Program-made: the position numbers and the translations under genes
Source of the DNA: Puffinus mauretanicus
Lineage: Eukaryota; Chordata; Aves; Procellariiformes; Procellariidae
Direction of reading: 5' to 3'
DNA length: 64,000 bases
NCBI GenBank assembly: GCA_023333565.1
Contig: JAJKFH010002906.1
Location: forward strand, 3,054,501 to 3,118,500
Notes under the pieces: model-generated
The model's database searches: none
Told to the model about the DNA's origin: nothing
The model's input: only the letters and a program-made list of their open reading frames with translations
Part shown: piece by piece, positions 22,601-33,507 of the stretch
Position numbering within the stretch: position 1 is the stretch's first letter
Layout: every line of letters begins with the position of its first letter

Positions 22601-25284
22601 GACACAGCAAATTCAGCCTGATAGTTGTAGGAGATTTAATAAAGCAAGGGAATCAAAGTTTAGTTTTCCAAAGCTGTCTAAACTGGGGAGAATACTCCTC
22701 TGCAGTGTACTGCACTGGTTCCTGCTGCACAGGTTCTCCGATTCCCCCACACCGAGGGGGTCTGCTGTCATGGATGTTGTGTTAAAATTAAGGAATGAAC
22801 TCACTGCATTACCATTTAGTATAAAAAATGGACACCTGTATCTCCTTATACAAACTGAGGGGTAAGACTGGTCAAACCCAGCTTGGATCAATGAACATAC
22901 AGTGAGGTGGACATTGTGGCGTTCAGAGGATTGCAAGGAGTTGAGCACCTGCTGCCACATAAAATCCACAGATGTGTTCCTGCAGAGATAAATTCTAAAG
23001 TGGATCTGAGATGTTAAACAGTTTATTTGGGGGAGTGGGGGAAGTTAATTTGTGAACAGAAAGGGTTTTAGTGTGGAGCGGTCCCTGTTATGATTATATA
23101 ACACCCACCAAGGGCAGGAGTTTGAATGTAAAGTACCAGAAGTTATTGGCTACATTTAAATTAATAAGTAATTCAGTCCAATGGGGAAGGATCAGCAGAT
23201 CAGAGCAGGTCGTGCTGGCATTTACGTCTGCCATACATGAAGTCTGGAGTTTTAGCTTTGCACTGGGTTTAGCATGATTTCCTAGACTGAACATCCCTGC
23301 TATGTGTATGGCTCAAAGCAGTCCAAAGGACCAGTCACTGGTTCACACCCTTATGTCCATCATGACATGGGGGCACATTTGGTGCATACATGAAGTCACA
23401 ATTTGTGTTTAGATTCCTGTTAAAGAAATCAACTTTGCAATGACTGAAACTACTCTGAGCTGAATCACATGGTTTGCTCTAGAACAAAGCACTAGATATA
23501 GTCATTGTTTAATGTTTAATAAATGCATAAAAATTCATAAATCTGTTGTCAATAGCAATAGAGCGGATTCTTCATATATCACAAGGTGTGTCTAATTGTA
23601 ACTCCAACTTCAATGAATTTATTCCTAATTATACTTGAACAAATGAAAAGACAGTCAAGCTCCATTTGAAGAAATTTATCACCAGGGCTAAGAATTACAA
23701 TATATATTCAGTTTTCCCTCATGTGCCTATTCTACCTGAAACAAAGCAGGTATTTTACAAATGCAAACATTTATCTAAAAGTATTATATAAATGTAAACT
23801 TTAATTGGGGTTCTGTTAAACAAATTTTTTTTTAAATTTCCCTATCTTCATCTGTTTGTATGTATGCATATAGGGTTTCAACACACTCTTTTTTATTAGT
23901 AATTGATTAAATTATTCATTTGAAACAAAGACTGTGCTATGTGGTGCTAGTACTGTTAAGTCATAGATGTTGCTGAAGAGTAAGTGGTAATATTATAGAT
24001 TTGTTCTTTTTATTTATTAATTTAGCAATTTTATTTTTCAATGCAGTATGTTTCTCACATATTTTGCATTCTAAATCTTCTTTTATTATGCCATTTCCCC
24101 CTTCTTTTTAAAGCACCACTAATTCACCTCAGTGCAGCAGTAATGAGTAACTGGGAAGGAGTTTGGAAGGAGAGAAAGGGAAAAAGAGAGCTATTGAAGT
24201 AAATGAAGCATTATCCATGACTGCTGCACACGCCAATGTCTGTTCCTGTACTAACGTCATATCCCCCCTTCCGAGTATTAGAAGGATAACTCATTTCCCA
24301 GAGCATTCCATGCTCAAGGGCAATAGTTACCTTCATCACAAAGAATTAGCACCTGCTCGTATAATTTTGGAAATATGCAGCAATTACTTGCAGCAGAAAC
24401 TCACATCTCAGAATCCCTTAATGAAGAATGACAAAGAGCCAAGCTCGGAGATGGTGGCTCAGAGCTGCTAGGTTCGATGCTCTACACCGTTAGTTCACAG
24501 AATCCCCATGCAGGTCATCTTCCCTTTTCTTTTTCTGTCTTTCTGCCTCCTTTCCACCTCTCTTTACGATCCGATCAACTTAGCATCTCGGCTGTATTAC
24601 CCTTCTTGTCCTTTGCATTGTGTTTACTTATGTTTGCATTTGGCTCATTTTTTTGACTCATCATAACTTAAAAAATGAAAATGTTTAAATGAACTACATT
24701 ATACTGTTGCCATGCATAAGCATGCACTCTTCTGTGTTTTTCTTGGAAGTTCCTAGGATACTTGCCTTTGGTTTGTTTTATTTGCCCCTTTTATAATTCA
24801 CTATTGAAATTTATTTTACTTTGAAGATCTTAAGGATGTATGAAAGCTATGTGTAGGTGTAAACTCCTGCAACTAACCATGTATTTACACTGTTGGGGGT
24901 AGCATAACAGACCTCATTTGTGATAAACCAAATAAAAAAGATAAGGTTAAAGCTCACTTCTAAATACATGAACTCTCTAATGGCATTTATTTTCAAACTG
25001 ATTTGCAGCAAATCTTAAGACTGAGGCTAATGTCTGTCTGTCTGGGTAAAGTTTCATTTTTACATACTGTTATGAAGATAGCTTTAACTGGAAAAAAGTG
25101 CTCGAAGGAATGTCTGAGAAATATCATAAGTAAACAGCTACACTGCTTTGAATGGATGGTTGCTTGGCACTAGTGCTTTTCTTTCTGAAAGGATCTTGGA
25201 GACTCTTGTGTTTGAAACACTTGTGATTAGAAATTATATTATCTTAAGCACGCTGGTGTCTCAGGCATACAAATTTCATTGATC
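19669..25284. other. Gene-free stretch
   Basis: No repeat family or gene recognised. A frame at 20577-20909 and one at 24163-24471 are the longest, but neither resembles a known protein or has splice or promoter context. The part at 24.12-24.48 kb is richer in GC than its surroundings and could be a conserved element. Confidence 0.35.
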
Positions 25285-25834
25285 TAGGGATGCACTGCAG
25301 AATGGCTTGCAGCTGGACTTCATGTCACTGATCACAGCCCTCTAAGCCCAGCAGTTCAGCCAGTTTTCAGTCCATACTACTTTCCATTTATCTTATCCAT
25401 ACTTCCTCAGTTTGTCTATGAGGATGTTATGGGAGACAGTCTTGAAAGCCTTACTAAAGTCGAAACAAGCAACAGCCACTTCTCTGCCCTCATCCACTGA
25501 GCTAGTCATTTTGTTGTACAAGGCTACAAGGTTGACCAGGCATGACTTCCCATTTGTAAATCCATGCTGACTACTCCAATTACCTTCTTTCCTTTTATGT
25601 GTTTGGAAAAGGTTTCCAGGGTTATTTGCTCTGTCTCCTTCTCCAGGGCTGAGGTGCAGCTGACTGGACTGCAGTTCTCTGGATCCTACTTCTTGCCTTT
25701 CTTGAAGATAGGGGTGACATTTGCTTTCTTCCAGTCCCTCAGAAACCTCCCTTGATCTCCATCACATTTCGAAAGTAATCGAGATTGGCTTCATAATGAC
25801 ATCAGGCAGCTTCCTCAGCATTTGTAGGTGCATC
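25285..25834 (-). mobile_element. Old CR1 LINE, RT part (left half of an interrupted element)
   Basis: In reverse complement this encodes the reverse-transcriptase region of a CR1 ORF2. It runs from [20 protein letters not shown] through [17 protein letters not shown] codons, the [10 protein letters not shown] block and [19 protein letters not shown] to the start of the next RT motif. Frameshifts and stops are frequent. It stops abruptly at the left without ORF2's end, 3' UTR or tail. Its right edge joins conceptually to 27271 across the plus-strand CR1, so it belongs to the element continuing at 27271-29085. Confidence 0.85.
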
Positions 25835-27268
25835 CTACAAAGGCAAAGACCCCAGTGACAGCAAAAAAGGAAACATTACACTCATTTTTAAAAAGGGTAA
25901 AAAGGAGGACACTGGGAATTACCAACCACTCAGCCTCACCTCAGTGCCCAGTAAGACCATGGAACAGAACCTCCTGGAAGTTATGTCAAAACATATGGAA
26001 GACAGAGAGGTGATTAGAGACAGCCAACATGGTTTCACCAAGGGCAAATTGTGCCTGACTAATCTAGTGGCCTTCTACGATGGAGTGACTGCATCTGTGG
26101 ACAAAGGAAGAGCTATGAATGTCATCTACCTGGGCTGCTGTAAGACCTTTGATATGGTCTCCCACAACATTCTTGCCGCTAAATTGGAGATACAGGTTTG
26201 ATGGCTGAACTGTCAGATGGATAAGGAATTCGCTGGATGGACGCATGCAAGAGTTACAGTCAACTGCTCAGTGTCCAAGTGGAAACCAGCAATAAGTGGT
26301 GTCCCTCAAGAGTCTGTACTGGGACCAGTATCATTTAATGTCTTCATCAATTACATATACAGTGGGATTGAGTGCACCCTCAGCAAGTTTTCAGATCACA
26401 TCAAGCTGAGTGGTGCAGTTGATATGCTAAAGATAAAAGATGCTTTCCAGAGGGACCTTGGCAGGCTTGAGGAGTGGTCCATGTGAACCTCATGAAATTC
26501 AACAAGGCCAAGTGCAAGGTCCTGCACCTGGGTCATAGTAATCACCAGTACCAGTATGAACTGGGGGATGAATGGATTGAGAGCAGCCCTGTGGAGAAGG
26601 ACTTAGGGATACTGGTGGATGAAAAACCGGCTGTGAGCCGACAATGTGCGCTTGTAGCCCAGAAAGCCAACCGTATCCTGGGCTGCATCAAAGGAAGTGT
26701 GGCCAGTAGGTCGAGGGAGGTGATACTGCTCCTCTCCTCTGCTCTGGTGAGACCCCACCTGGAGTACTGCATCCAGTTCTGGGGTTCCCAGCACAAGAAA
26801 GAATGAACCTGCTGGAGCGGGTCCAGGGGAGGGCCATGAAAATGATCAGATGGATGGAACACCTCTCCTGTGAAGAAAGACTGAGAGAGTTGGGGTTGTT
26901 CAGCCTGGAGGAGAAAAGGCTCCGGGGAGACCTTATTGCAGCCTTTCAATACTTAAAAGGGGCTTAGAAGAGAGATGGAGAGAGTCTTTTTACTAGGGCC
27001 TGTAGTGACAGGAAAAGGGGCACCGCGGGGAAAGAGGGTAGATTTAGACTGGACACAGGAAGAAATTTTTTGTGAAGAGCATGGTGAGGCAGAGGAACAG
27101 GTTGTTTAGAGATGTTGTGGATGCCCCATCATTGGAAAATTTCAAAGTCAGGTTGGATGGGGCTTTGAGCAACCTTATCTAGTGAAAGACGTCCCTCTCC
27201 GTGGCAGGGGGGTTGGACTCGATGATCTTTCAAGGTCCCTTCCAACCCAAACCATTCTATGATTCTGT
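25835..27268 (+). mobile_element. CR1 LINE inserted inside the older CR1
   Basis: This is a 5'-truncated CR1 of about 1.43 kb. It starts within ORF2 ([20 protein letters not shown]), runs through the RT palm to the ORF2 end, and finishes with the 3' UTR (GGTTGGACTCGATGATCTTT) and a decayed tail (ATTCTATGATTCTGT). Multiple stops and frameshifts split the frame (pieces at 25944-26201, 26217-26486, 26474-26806). The catalytic FADD is changed to FSDH. It sits within the GPDG(M/I)HP-coding stretch of an opposite-strand CR1, so it is the younger of the two. No clear target-site duplication is visible, as usual for CR1. Confidence 0.9.
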
Positions 27269-27270
27269 TA

Positions 27271-29085
27271 GACCCCATGGTCTTGTGTATGTCCACTTTG
27301 TTTAAATGTTCCCTAGCCTGATCCTCCTCCAACGAGGATAAGTATTCCTTGCTCTGGACTTCTGCGTTGGTCTTGGGGACCCCATAAGATCATAGCCCAG
27401 CAACTGCACACAGACCTCTTATTCCTCTTCTTTGTTCCCCGTGCTTTCTGCCTTAGTGTAGAAGCACTTCAGATGGGCATCCAGTCTTGCTGATTTCCCA
27501 GAAAACATACAAGAGCTCCTGTGCTGGTTTTGGCTGGGATAGAGTTAATTTTCTTCATAGTAGCTAGTATGGGGCTGTGTTTTGGATTTGTGTTGATAAC
27601 ACAGGGATGTTTTAGTTATTGCTGAGCAGTGCTTACACAGAGTCAAGGCCTTTTCTGCTTCTCACACCACCCCACCAGCGAGTAGGCTGGGGGTTCACAA
27701 GAAACTGGGAGGGGACATAGCTGGGAGACCTGACCCCGCCTGACCAAAGGGATATTCCATACCATATGATGTTATGCTCAGCATATAAAGATGGGGGAAG
27801 AAGAAGGAAAGGGGGCATGTTCAGAGTGATGGTGTTTGTCTTTCCAAGTTCACCGTTCCACGTGATGGAGCCCTGCTTTCCTGGAGATGACTGAACACCT
27901 GCTTGTAGTGAATGAATTCCTTGTTTTGCTTTGCTTGCGTGTGCAGCTTTTGCTTTACCTATTAAACTGTCTTTATCTCAACCCATGAGTTTTCTAATTT
28001 TTACTGTTTCGATTTTCTCCCCTATCCCACCGGGATGGAGTGAGCGAGCAGCTGTGTGGGGCTTAGTTGCCGGCTGGGGTTAAACCGCAACAGCTTCCTC
28101 TATCATGCACTTCCTTATTTAAGTGCATACGCTTAACATTGGCTGCTTTCAACCCAGCATTGTTGATTATAAGATCTCTCCTGTCCACATGACAAGCACC
28201 CTTTGCTTGTCATCTCAATCCACTCTCACATGATTGTGGGTCACCATCTCCCTCTCCTGTCATTCCTAGTTTAAATCTCTCCTCATAAGGTTGACTGGCA
28301 TATTGGTGAAGTTGCTTCTTCCCCACATAGTCAGGTGGATCCCATCTCTTCCTAGCAGCCTGTGATCGTCAAAGAAGCTTCGCTGGACACAGCTCCCCGC
28401 TTCCTGTCTGCCAGCAGGGCACTGACCCTATTCTGTAGGGGAGCAGGAGCCATTCCACTGAATATTTCCTGCCAGAAATTATGAGCGTCCAGCCTTTGCC
28501 ATCTTGGCAGTCTCCATTTCCCAACCCAATAAACACGGACCCTTCTTGCCCCTCTTTCAGTGCAGCTGGGGGCTCAGGCTCTTGTGTCCTGCAAGGTCCC
28601 AGAGAAAATCTGTTCAATCTCTTTCTCATCATCCCTGATGCTGCGCAGCCTGCTGACCTTCTCCCACAGATCCTTTACTTGGTGACACAGATTATCCCCT
28701 GTGCTTACATCCTGCAGGTGAGGCGCCCATCATCCTTGACCCCAGGATCAGCGAGAGGCTGCAGGCATCCCTGTGGCCTCAGGTCTGCAGAGCTGCATCC
28801 ATCCCCGGGAGCTCCAACTGGGTTGAGGTCTCCATTGAGCTGGAATAGTTGCTCCGGTGGGTACTGGGGACTCTGCTCTGTGGTGTGTCTTCTGCTGCTG
28901 ACCAGGTGTATACTGTCCTCAGCAGAGTTTCTTGCTCCTGTCTGCACAAAATGCTGTCCCTTTGAGATCCACTCTAGATCCAGTACTTATGTTGGGACCT
29001 CCCTAGTACCCGTTGAAATGGTGCATGATCCTCCCTAATCAGGAGTCAGCTGGAACAAGAGCTCAACACCCTTTGATCAAGTTTC
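27271..29085 (-). mobile_element. Old CR1 LINE, 5' half (ORF1 and start of ORF2), split by an LTR
   Basis: In reverse complement, from the right, this holds the CR1 ORF1 region: a coiled-coil part near 28.65 kb, then the C-terminal domain ending RDGIHL-like, MRRDLN and a stop near 28.28 kb. The ORF2 start follows (LHTKAESTGNKEEE-like, then GYDLMGS near 27.38 kb). The frame then jumps straight to the pre-RT segment EEDQAREHLNKVDIHKTMGS, so roughly the whole endonuclease domain is missing. At 27271 it is broken by the plus-strand CR1 and resumes at 25834. The solo LTR 27520-28092 sits between the ORF1 stop and the ORF2 start. The right boundary is approximate. Confidence 0.8.
27520..28092 (+). 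mobile_element. Solo LTR of the avian ERV family, inserted into the old CR1
   Basis: This is a 573-bp LTR starting TGTGCTGGTTTTGGCTGGGA and ending GGTTAAACCGCAACA. The flanking 5-bp duplications GCTCC (27515-27519) and GCTTC (28093-28097) differ at one base, as expected with age. A TATA box lies at 27784-27789 and an ATTAAA poly(A) signal at 27961-27966. The CRE-like site upstream of the TATA box is mutated (TGATGTTA). Its middle section, after the TATA box, does not match the corresponding parts of the 33.0- and 60.6-kb copies, so it is a different LTR subfamily. No internal viral genes remain. Confidence 0.85.
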
Positions 29086-31575
29086 TGGAGAAGCTGCAAG
29101 CTGCGTTTTAAGGATAGGTCTGAAATTACTAAACTGTCCTAAATAGGAAGAAAAGTAACATACTTTTAATTCAAAATTGACTAAAATGCAATAGCTTGGT
29201 TTAAGAGGACTCATGATATCCACCCACAACAGACTAATATAAAAATGAAAGAGAGGAAAAGACAGGGCTGATCACTAGGAATTGTAACTGCTTTAGGAGG
29301 GTTGATAGCATTGCTTTAGCATTGCTGATCAAAAGTAGTTGGGCCATGATGCTAAAGCACTAATATTTACAATGTTTGTAACTTTGGTTTTAATTTTGAA
29401 AACTTCCTGTCCTTTTATTATCTATTGCTAATTGTCTTCCATGATAGCAACCTTCAAGAAATCATTTATAAAAATTATGCTGATTTTGAATGCTGTTAAA
29501 TAATGTTAATTTGGTGTGCTCTCTTACACTCATGCTCTGCCAACATTTTAATGTTTGTGGAGCAAATGAAGAATTTCTAAACAGTGCCAGAGGGGCATTG
29601 TGTTAATTCTTTGAGAGAGAAAATCCTTACAATTTTAGTATGCCTCGAGCACTGCTGGTTTATGATGAGGTCTTTGTAGAAGTGCAATAAAGATGATGGC
29701 TTAGTTAAAATACTATCCATATACTTGGTTAGGAAATGAAAACCCCAGTCTTTCATGCACTGTATTTAAATGAGTGAATCTTCCTATTCTTCCTTTAAAG
29801 GATTTCAATGTATACATGGGTAATCTGTTATAATAGTTTTATTTTTGGTATAATTGTGTTTGAATATAGACATATTGCTGGGATTAAGAGTCAACCCTCT
29901 CTGAGAGTCCTGTTCTGAGGGGAGGGTGAATATACATTGGGATGAACAAATACCATTGCAGATATATTTTAAATTCAAGTGTAAATACAAATGCCTATGC
30001 TCATACAAAACATGTAAACGTATGTTCTACTAAATATCTTCATGCTTTGTGAAGGGAGTCAATAATATGCAAAGCTGAATAGATAATTAAATAAATAATT
30101 AGGATAAGTAATTTAAGATTCTTGTTGCAGATTTTGTGTTCCATCGCATGTTCTTTGCCTACAGGTTTAAGCAAAGAGTGCTAATGGCATGTGGCACTAA
30201 TATAGAGAAGGGACTACATAGTTTACTTTCCAGTGGCTGCTTTTGACTGCAATAGACCATTTGAAGTGTATGCAGGTAGTAAGTGCAGAGGGAGCACAAG
30301 GATTTATTCGACTGCTCAGGAAAGAGGAGTTCAATTATCTTTTTGTGGATCTCTCATCACATTTGTAAAATATGGGTGTAAAGTAATTTGATCAAAGCTG
30401 AGCAACAGCACATGAACAGCACTGTGACAGGAGCTTTAGATATAGCAGTATGTTATGTATCATCATTTTTTCTTCCCACTAAAACCTAATGGGATGGTAT
30501 AGCCTTGTATCCCTGCTGATAAGGCCTTGTACGCATTCTGTATGACAATGTGTATTTTGAGTGTCTTGTCCTTCCGGGTTATATAAATAAATATTTTGAA
30601 GGCAGACATGAGTGTCCTCATTTTAAAAGTTTCCTTTTCCAACAAGAATATTTTTTCAGGAAGTAGGGTCCAGGTTTTCAGACAGAGATGATATGGTGAA
30701 TTGTGATGTTTTTCTTACCTCTGGTAATTTCAATATAGTAAATAGTAGCTATGTTGATTTGTGCTCCCATGTCATTTGAATGCTTCAAAAAATCCCACTC
30801 TTGATATGTCTAAAATATTGCTGAAGATTGTTATAGATTCTGTCATGCCTCCCTCTAATGTTTTTTAAAGTCACTTAAGTAGTCAGTTACAATATGTGTT
30901 GTCTGTATCCTGATGTTTTCCACAGATGATGTTGGCTCACAGTCATCCATTTATAAGTGTATTGAGTCTTCAGCCAGATATTGAACCTGGATGTTATGTT
31001 CCTAACAGTTCCATTGGCTCCTACAAATGTTGTTATTATTTTCCTGACTTCTCTGGTACCGTACCTTTGACCTTCTATTTATTTGGTATATTATAATGAT
31101 TCTGCTACTGTGAGGTAGCAGCTACTGCTATTCTCCAGATATAGTCAGGCAGAGTGTTTTTCCACATGACAGTGTGGACAATATTTTCCTGTGACAAGAT
31201 AACAATTTTATTTTTTCTCCTCTTATTCAAGGGCTTTTTGTGAGCCAGAATGACAAAATTAACATCTGAAGAGCTGGCATTTTTTTCCAATGTTCCATTA
31301 ATCTTTGTGAGATAAATGCTAAAGACAGAGTATGTTAAAACAGAGACAGTTATGATATTAATATAAAATGTAGTAAAAATGTAATTTTTTTTTTTAAACT
31401 TGTATGCAAGTGCCACACTGAAGAAGGCAAGTACCACTAGGTTCATTTTACATACAGAGAAACAGATCGGAGAAGTAGTGGGACTTGCCCAAGTTTTTGC
31501 ATGGGGTTGTAAGGAGCCAAATTCAGTTTCCTAATTTCCTATGAAAAAGATAACTTGATGCTTAGTTAGCTCTGT
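29086..31575. other. Gene-free stretch
   Basis: AT-rich unique sequence with no recognised gene or repeat. It begins where similarity to the CR1 5' region fades out. Confidence 0.35.
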
Positions 31576-31673
31576 CACAGAATCACAGAATTGCTGAGGT
31601 GGGAAGGGATCTCTGGAGTTTAGATGGTCCATCCCCGTGCTCAAACAGGGTCAGCTACAGCAGATTGCTCAGG
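31576..31673 (-). mobile_element. Short CR1 3'-end remnant, minus strand
   Basis: About 98 bp: CACAGAATCACAGAATTGCT, then GGTGGGAAGGGATCTCTGGAG, then CTCAAACAGGGTCAGCTA. In reverse complement this is the typical CR1 3' UTR of an older subfamily, with a TTCTGTGATTCTGTG tail in place of ATTCTATG. The rest of the element is missing. Confidence 0.8.
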
Positions 31674-32958
31674 AAGTTTAAACTCACTAGTCATTCTTTG
31701 AGGCTAATGTGATTTTCCTACCTGGAATTCAGTACTTCAAAAGATTCTACTCCACTGTTAGCAATAATTTGTGTTATGCCACCCCTTCCTATTGTAGTTA
31801 GATACAGCTAGTTTTAATATTTCTTCTGTGTTTGTCATCTAGGAAAACTCAATGAGCACAGAGTAGCAATCAATTAAAAGTAAATAGGTATCTCCGACAG
31901 TTTAAAAGAGTCCCAAAGAGGATGACAGGAGAATGGTACAAGACAACAAATAATTTATAGCTGGAGAAAATTAATCAAGAACCCCCAATTCCCTCTGTCC
32001 CCACATGCAGGTGCTCAATTACAGTACCTCTAAGAAGAGGCAGGAGACCAATAACCAAACATCTGTGACATAAATGAATTTAGCTATTAGGGAAGAAAGT
32101 CTTGAAACATATAAACACACTGAAGTAACCAAACCAAATTACAATACAATGTACATTTGCTTTGTATAATGCCTTTCATTATACTATTTCCCAGACCTCT
32201 TCAGGTAATTAAATAATATAAATGCTATAGAGCAAAGTGAAATACAGCAGCAGTAGAGAGATTTTCTAATGGAGGCAGAGTATGCAATCATAAGTAAATT
32301 CAAAGTGAAAAAAATTAGAAAAAGAGATATAGAGAAATTCAGACAAAGATGAAAAGTTGGTAAGTTAGGCCGTGGCATTGGACCATTAAAATGAGTGGAA
32401 GTTATTGCATTGTCCTCAACAGAAGCAGTATAACTAAAGCAGTATAACTAAAGAGTAACAAGGAGTTTGCCAAAGGCAGTGGAAGCATTGATGGAGAAGA
32501 GTAAAGACAAAGACAATGACAGTGATTGTTCAGAAGAGAGAACAGGAAGAGGAGTAAATAGATATGTGAGATCCCCAAAGAATTTTGGAAATAGTTGCCT
32601 GTCTCATTACTGGTTTTCTTCATTTTGATGCCTGCATAATGCAGATGAAATAAGTGAATTGAATTAACAGACCTATCCCAGTCTAAAGCACAGAAGGGAC
32701 TTAACAATGCAATTCAAAATAGTTCTTAAAATGACTGTTGATCTATACACATGTAGGAATAGTCTTTTCTATTCCATTTGTACCTCTGCTGTTTTATAAA
32801 GCAGTAGTGCATGAATCCACCTAGGACATTGCTTGTGAGTTTTGAGGCACCCAGGGCTAATTCAGTGGGTTGCTCCTCTGCTTGCTTCAATGTTAAAACA
32901 CAGTTTGGCTGCTGCTACCGTTATTGAAGACCACTTCTGTTTGACTCCTGACAAATGA
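31674..32958. other. Gene-free stretch with a 14-bp tandem duplication
   Basis: No gene or repeat family recognised. GCAGTATAACTAAA occurs twice in direct succession at 32425-32438 and 32439-32452. Confidence 0.35.
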
Positions 32959-32963
32959 GGTAG

Positions 32964-33502
32964 TGTCCTGGTTTTGGCTGGGATAGAGTTAAATTTCTTC
33001 CTAGTGCTGTGTTTGGGATTTAGTATGAGAAGAATGTTGATAACACACTGATGTTTTTAGTTGTTAAGTAGTGCTTACCCTAACCAAGGACTTTTCCGCT
33101 TCCCATGCTTTGCCAGGTGCACAAGAAGCTGGGAGGGAGCCAGGACAGCTGACCCAACTGGCCATCGGGGTATTCCATACCGTATGACATCATGCTCAGT
33201 ATATAAATAGAGGGTGTGATCGAGGAAGTAGCGATCGTTTTTTGGGTATCGGTCATTGGGTGGTGAGCAATTGCATTGTGCATCACTCATTTTGTATATT
33301 CTATCATTATTATTGTTGTTGTTGTTGTTGTTATTATTGGTTTTTTTTTTTCCCCTTCCTTTTCCATTCTATTAGACTGTCTATCTCAATGCATGAATTT
33401 TACTTTTTTTTTTTCTGATTCTCTCCCCCATCCCACTGTGGGGGTGGGGAGTGAGTGAGTGGCTGTGTGGTGTTTAGCTGCATACCAGGTTAAACCACAA
33501 CA
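32964..33502 (+). mobile_element. Solo LTR of the avian ERV family
   Basis: This is a 539-bp LTR from TGTCCTGGTTTTGGCTGGGA to GGTTAAACCACAACA, flanked by GGTAG (32959-32963) and GGCAG (33503-33507), 5-bp duplications with one difference. TATAAA is at 33202-33207 with a CRE-like TGACATCA just upstream. A CATTATTATTGTTGTTGTTG tract occupies 33304-33340, followed by an ATTAGA poly(A)-like signal (33371-33376). Its middle section, with AAGTAGCGATCG and GCATTGTGCATCACTCA, is shared with the minus-strand copy at 60572-61072, so both belong to one subfamily. No viral coding sequence is attached. Confidence 0.88.
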
Positions 33503-33507
33503 GGCAG

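Noticed and set aside
22569..22969. Overlapping frames on both strands (98 and 118 codons), considered as an old retroviral or gene remnant
   Set aside because: No motif of any retroviral protein or known gene could be identified; interrupted in every extended frame.
25285..27268. Twin-priming (5' inversion) of a single CR1 as explanation for the head-to-head arrangement
   Set aside because: The minus- and plus-strand parts cover overlapping ORF2 regions, and the minus part continues collinearly at 27271, so nesting explains it better.
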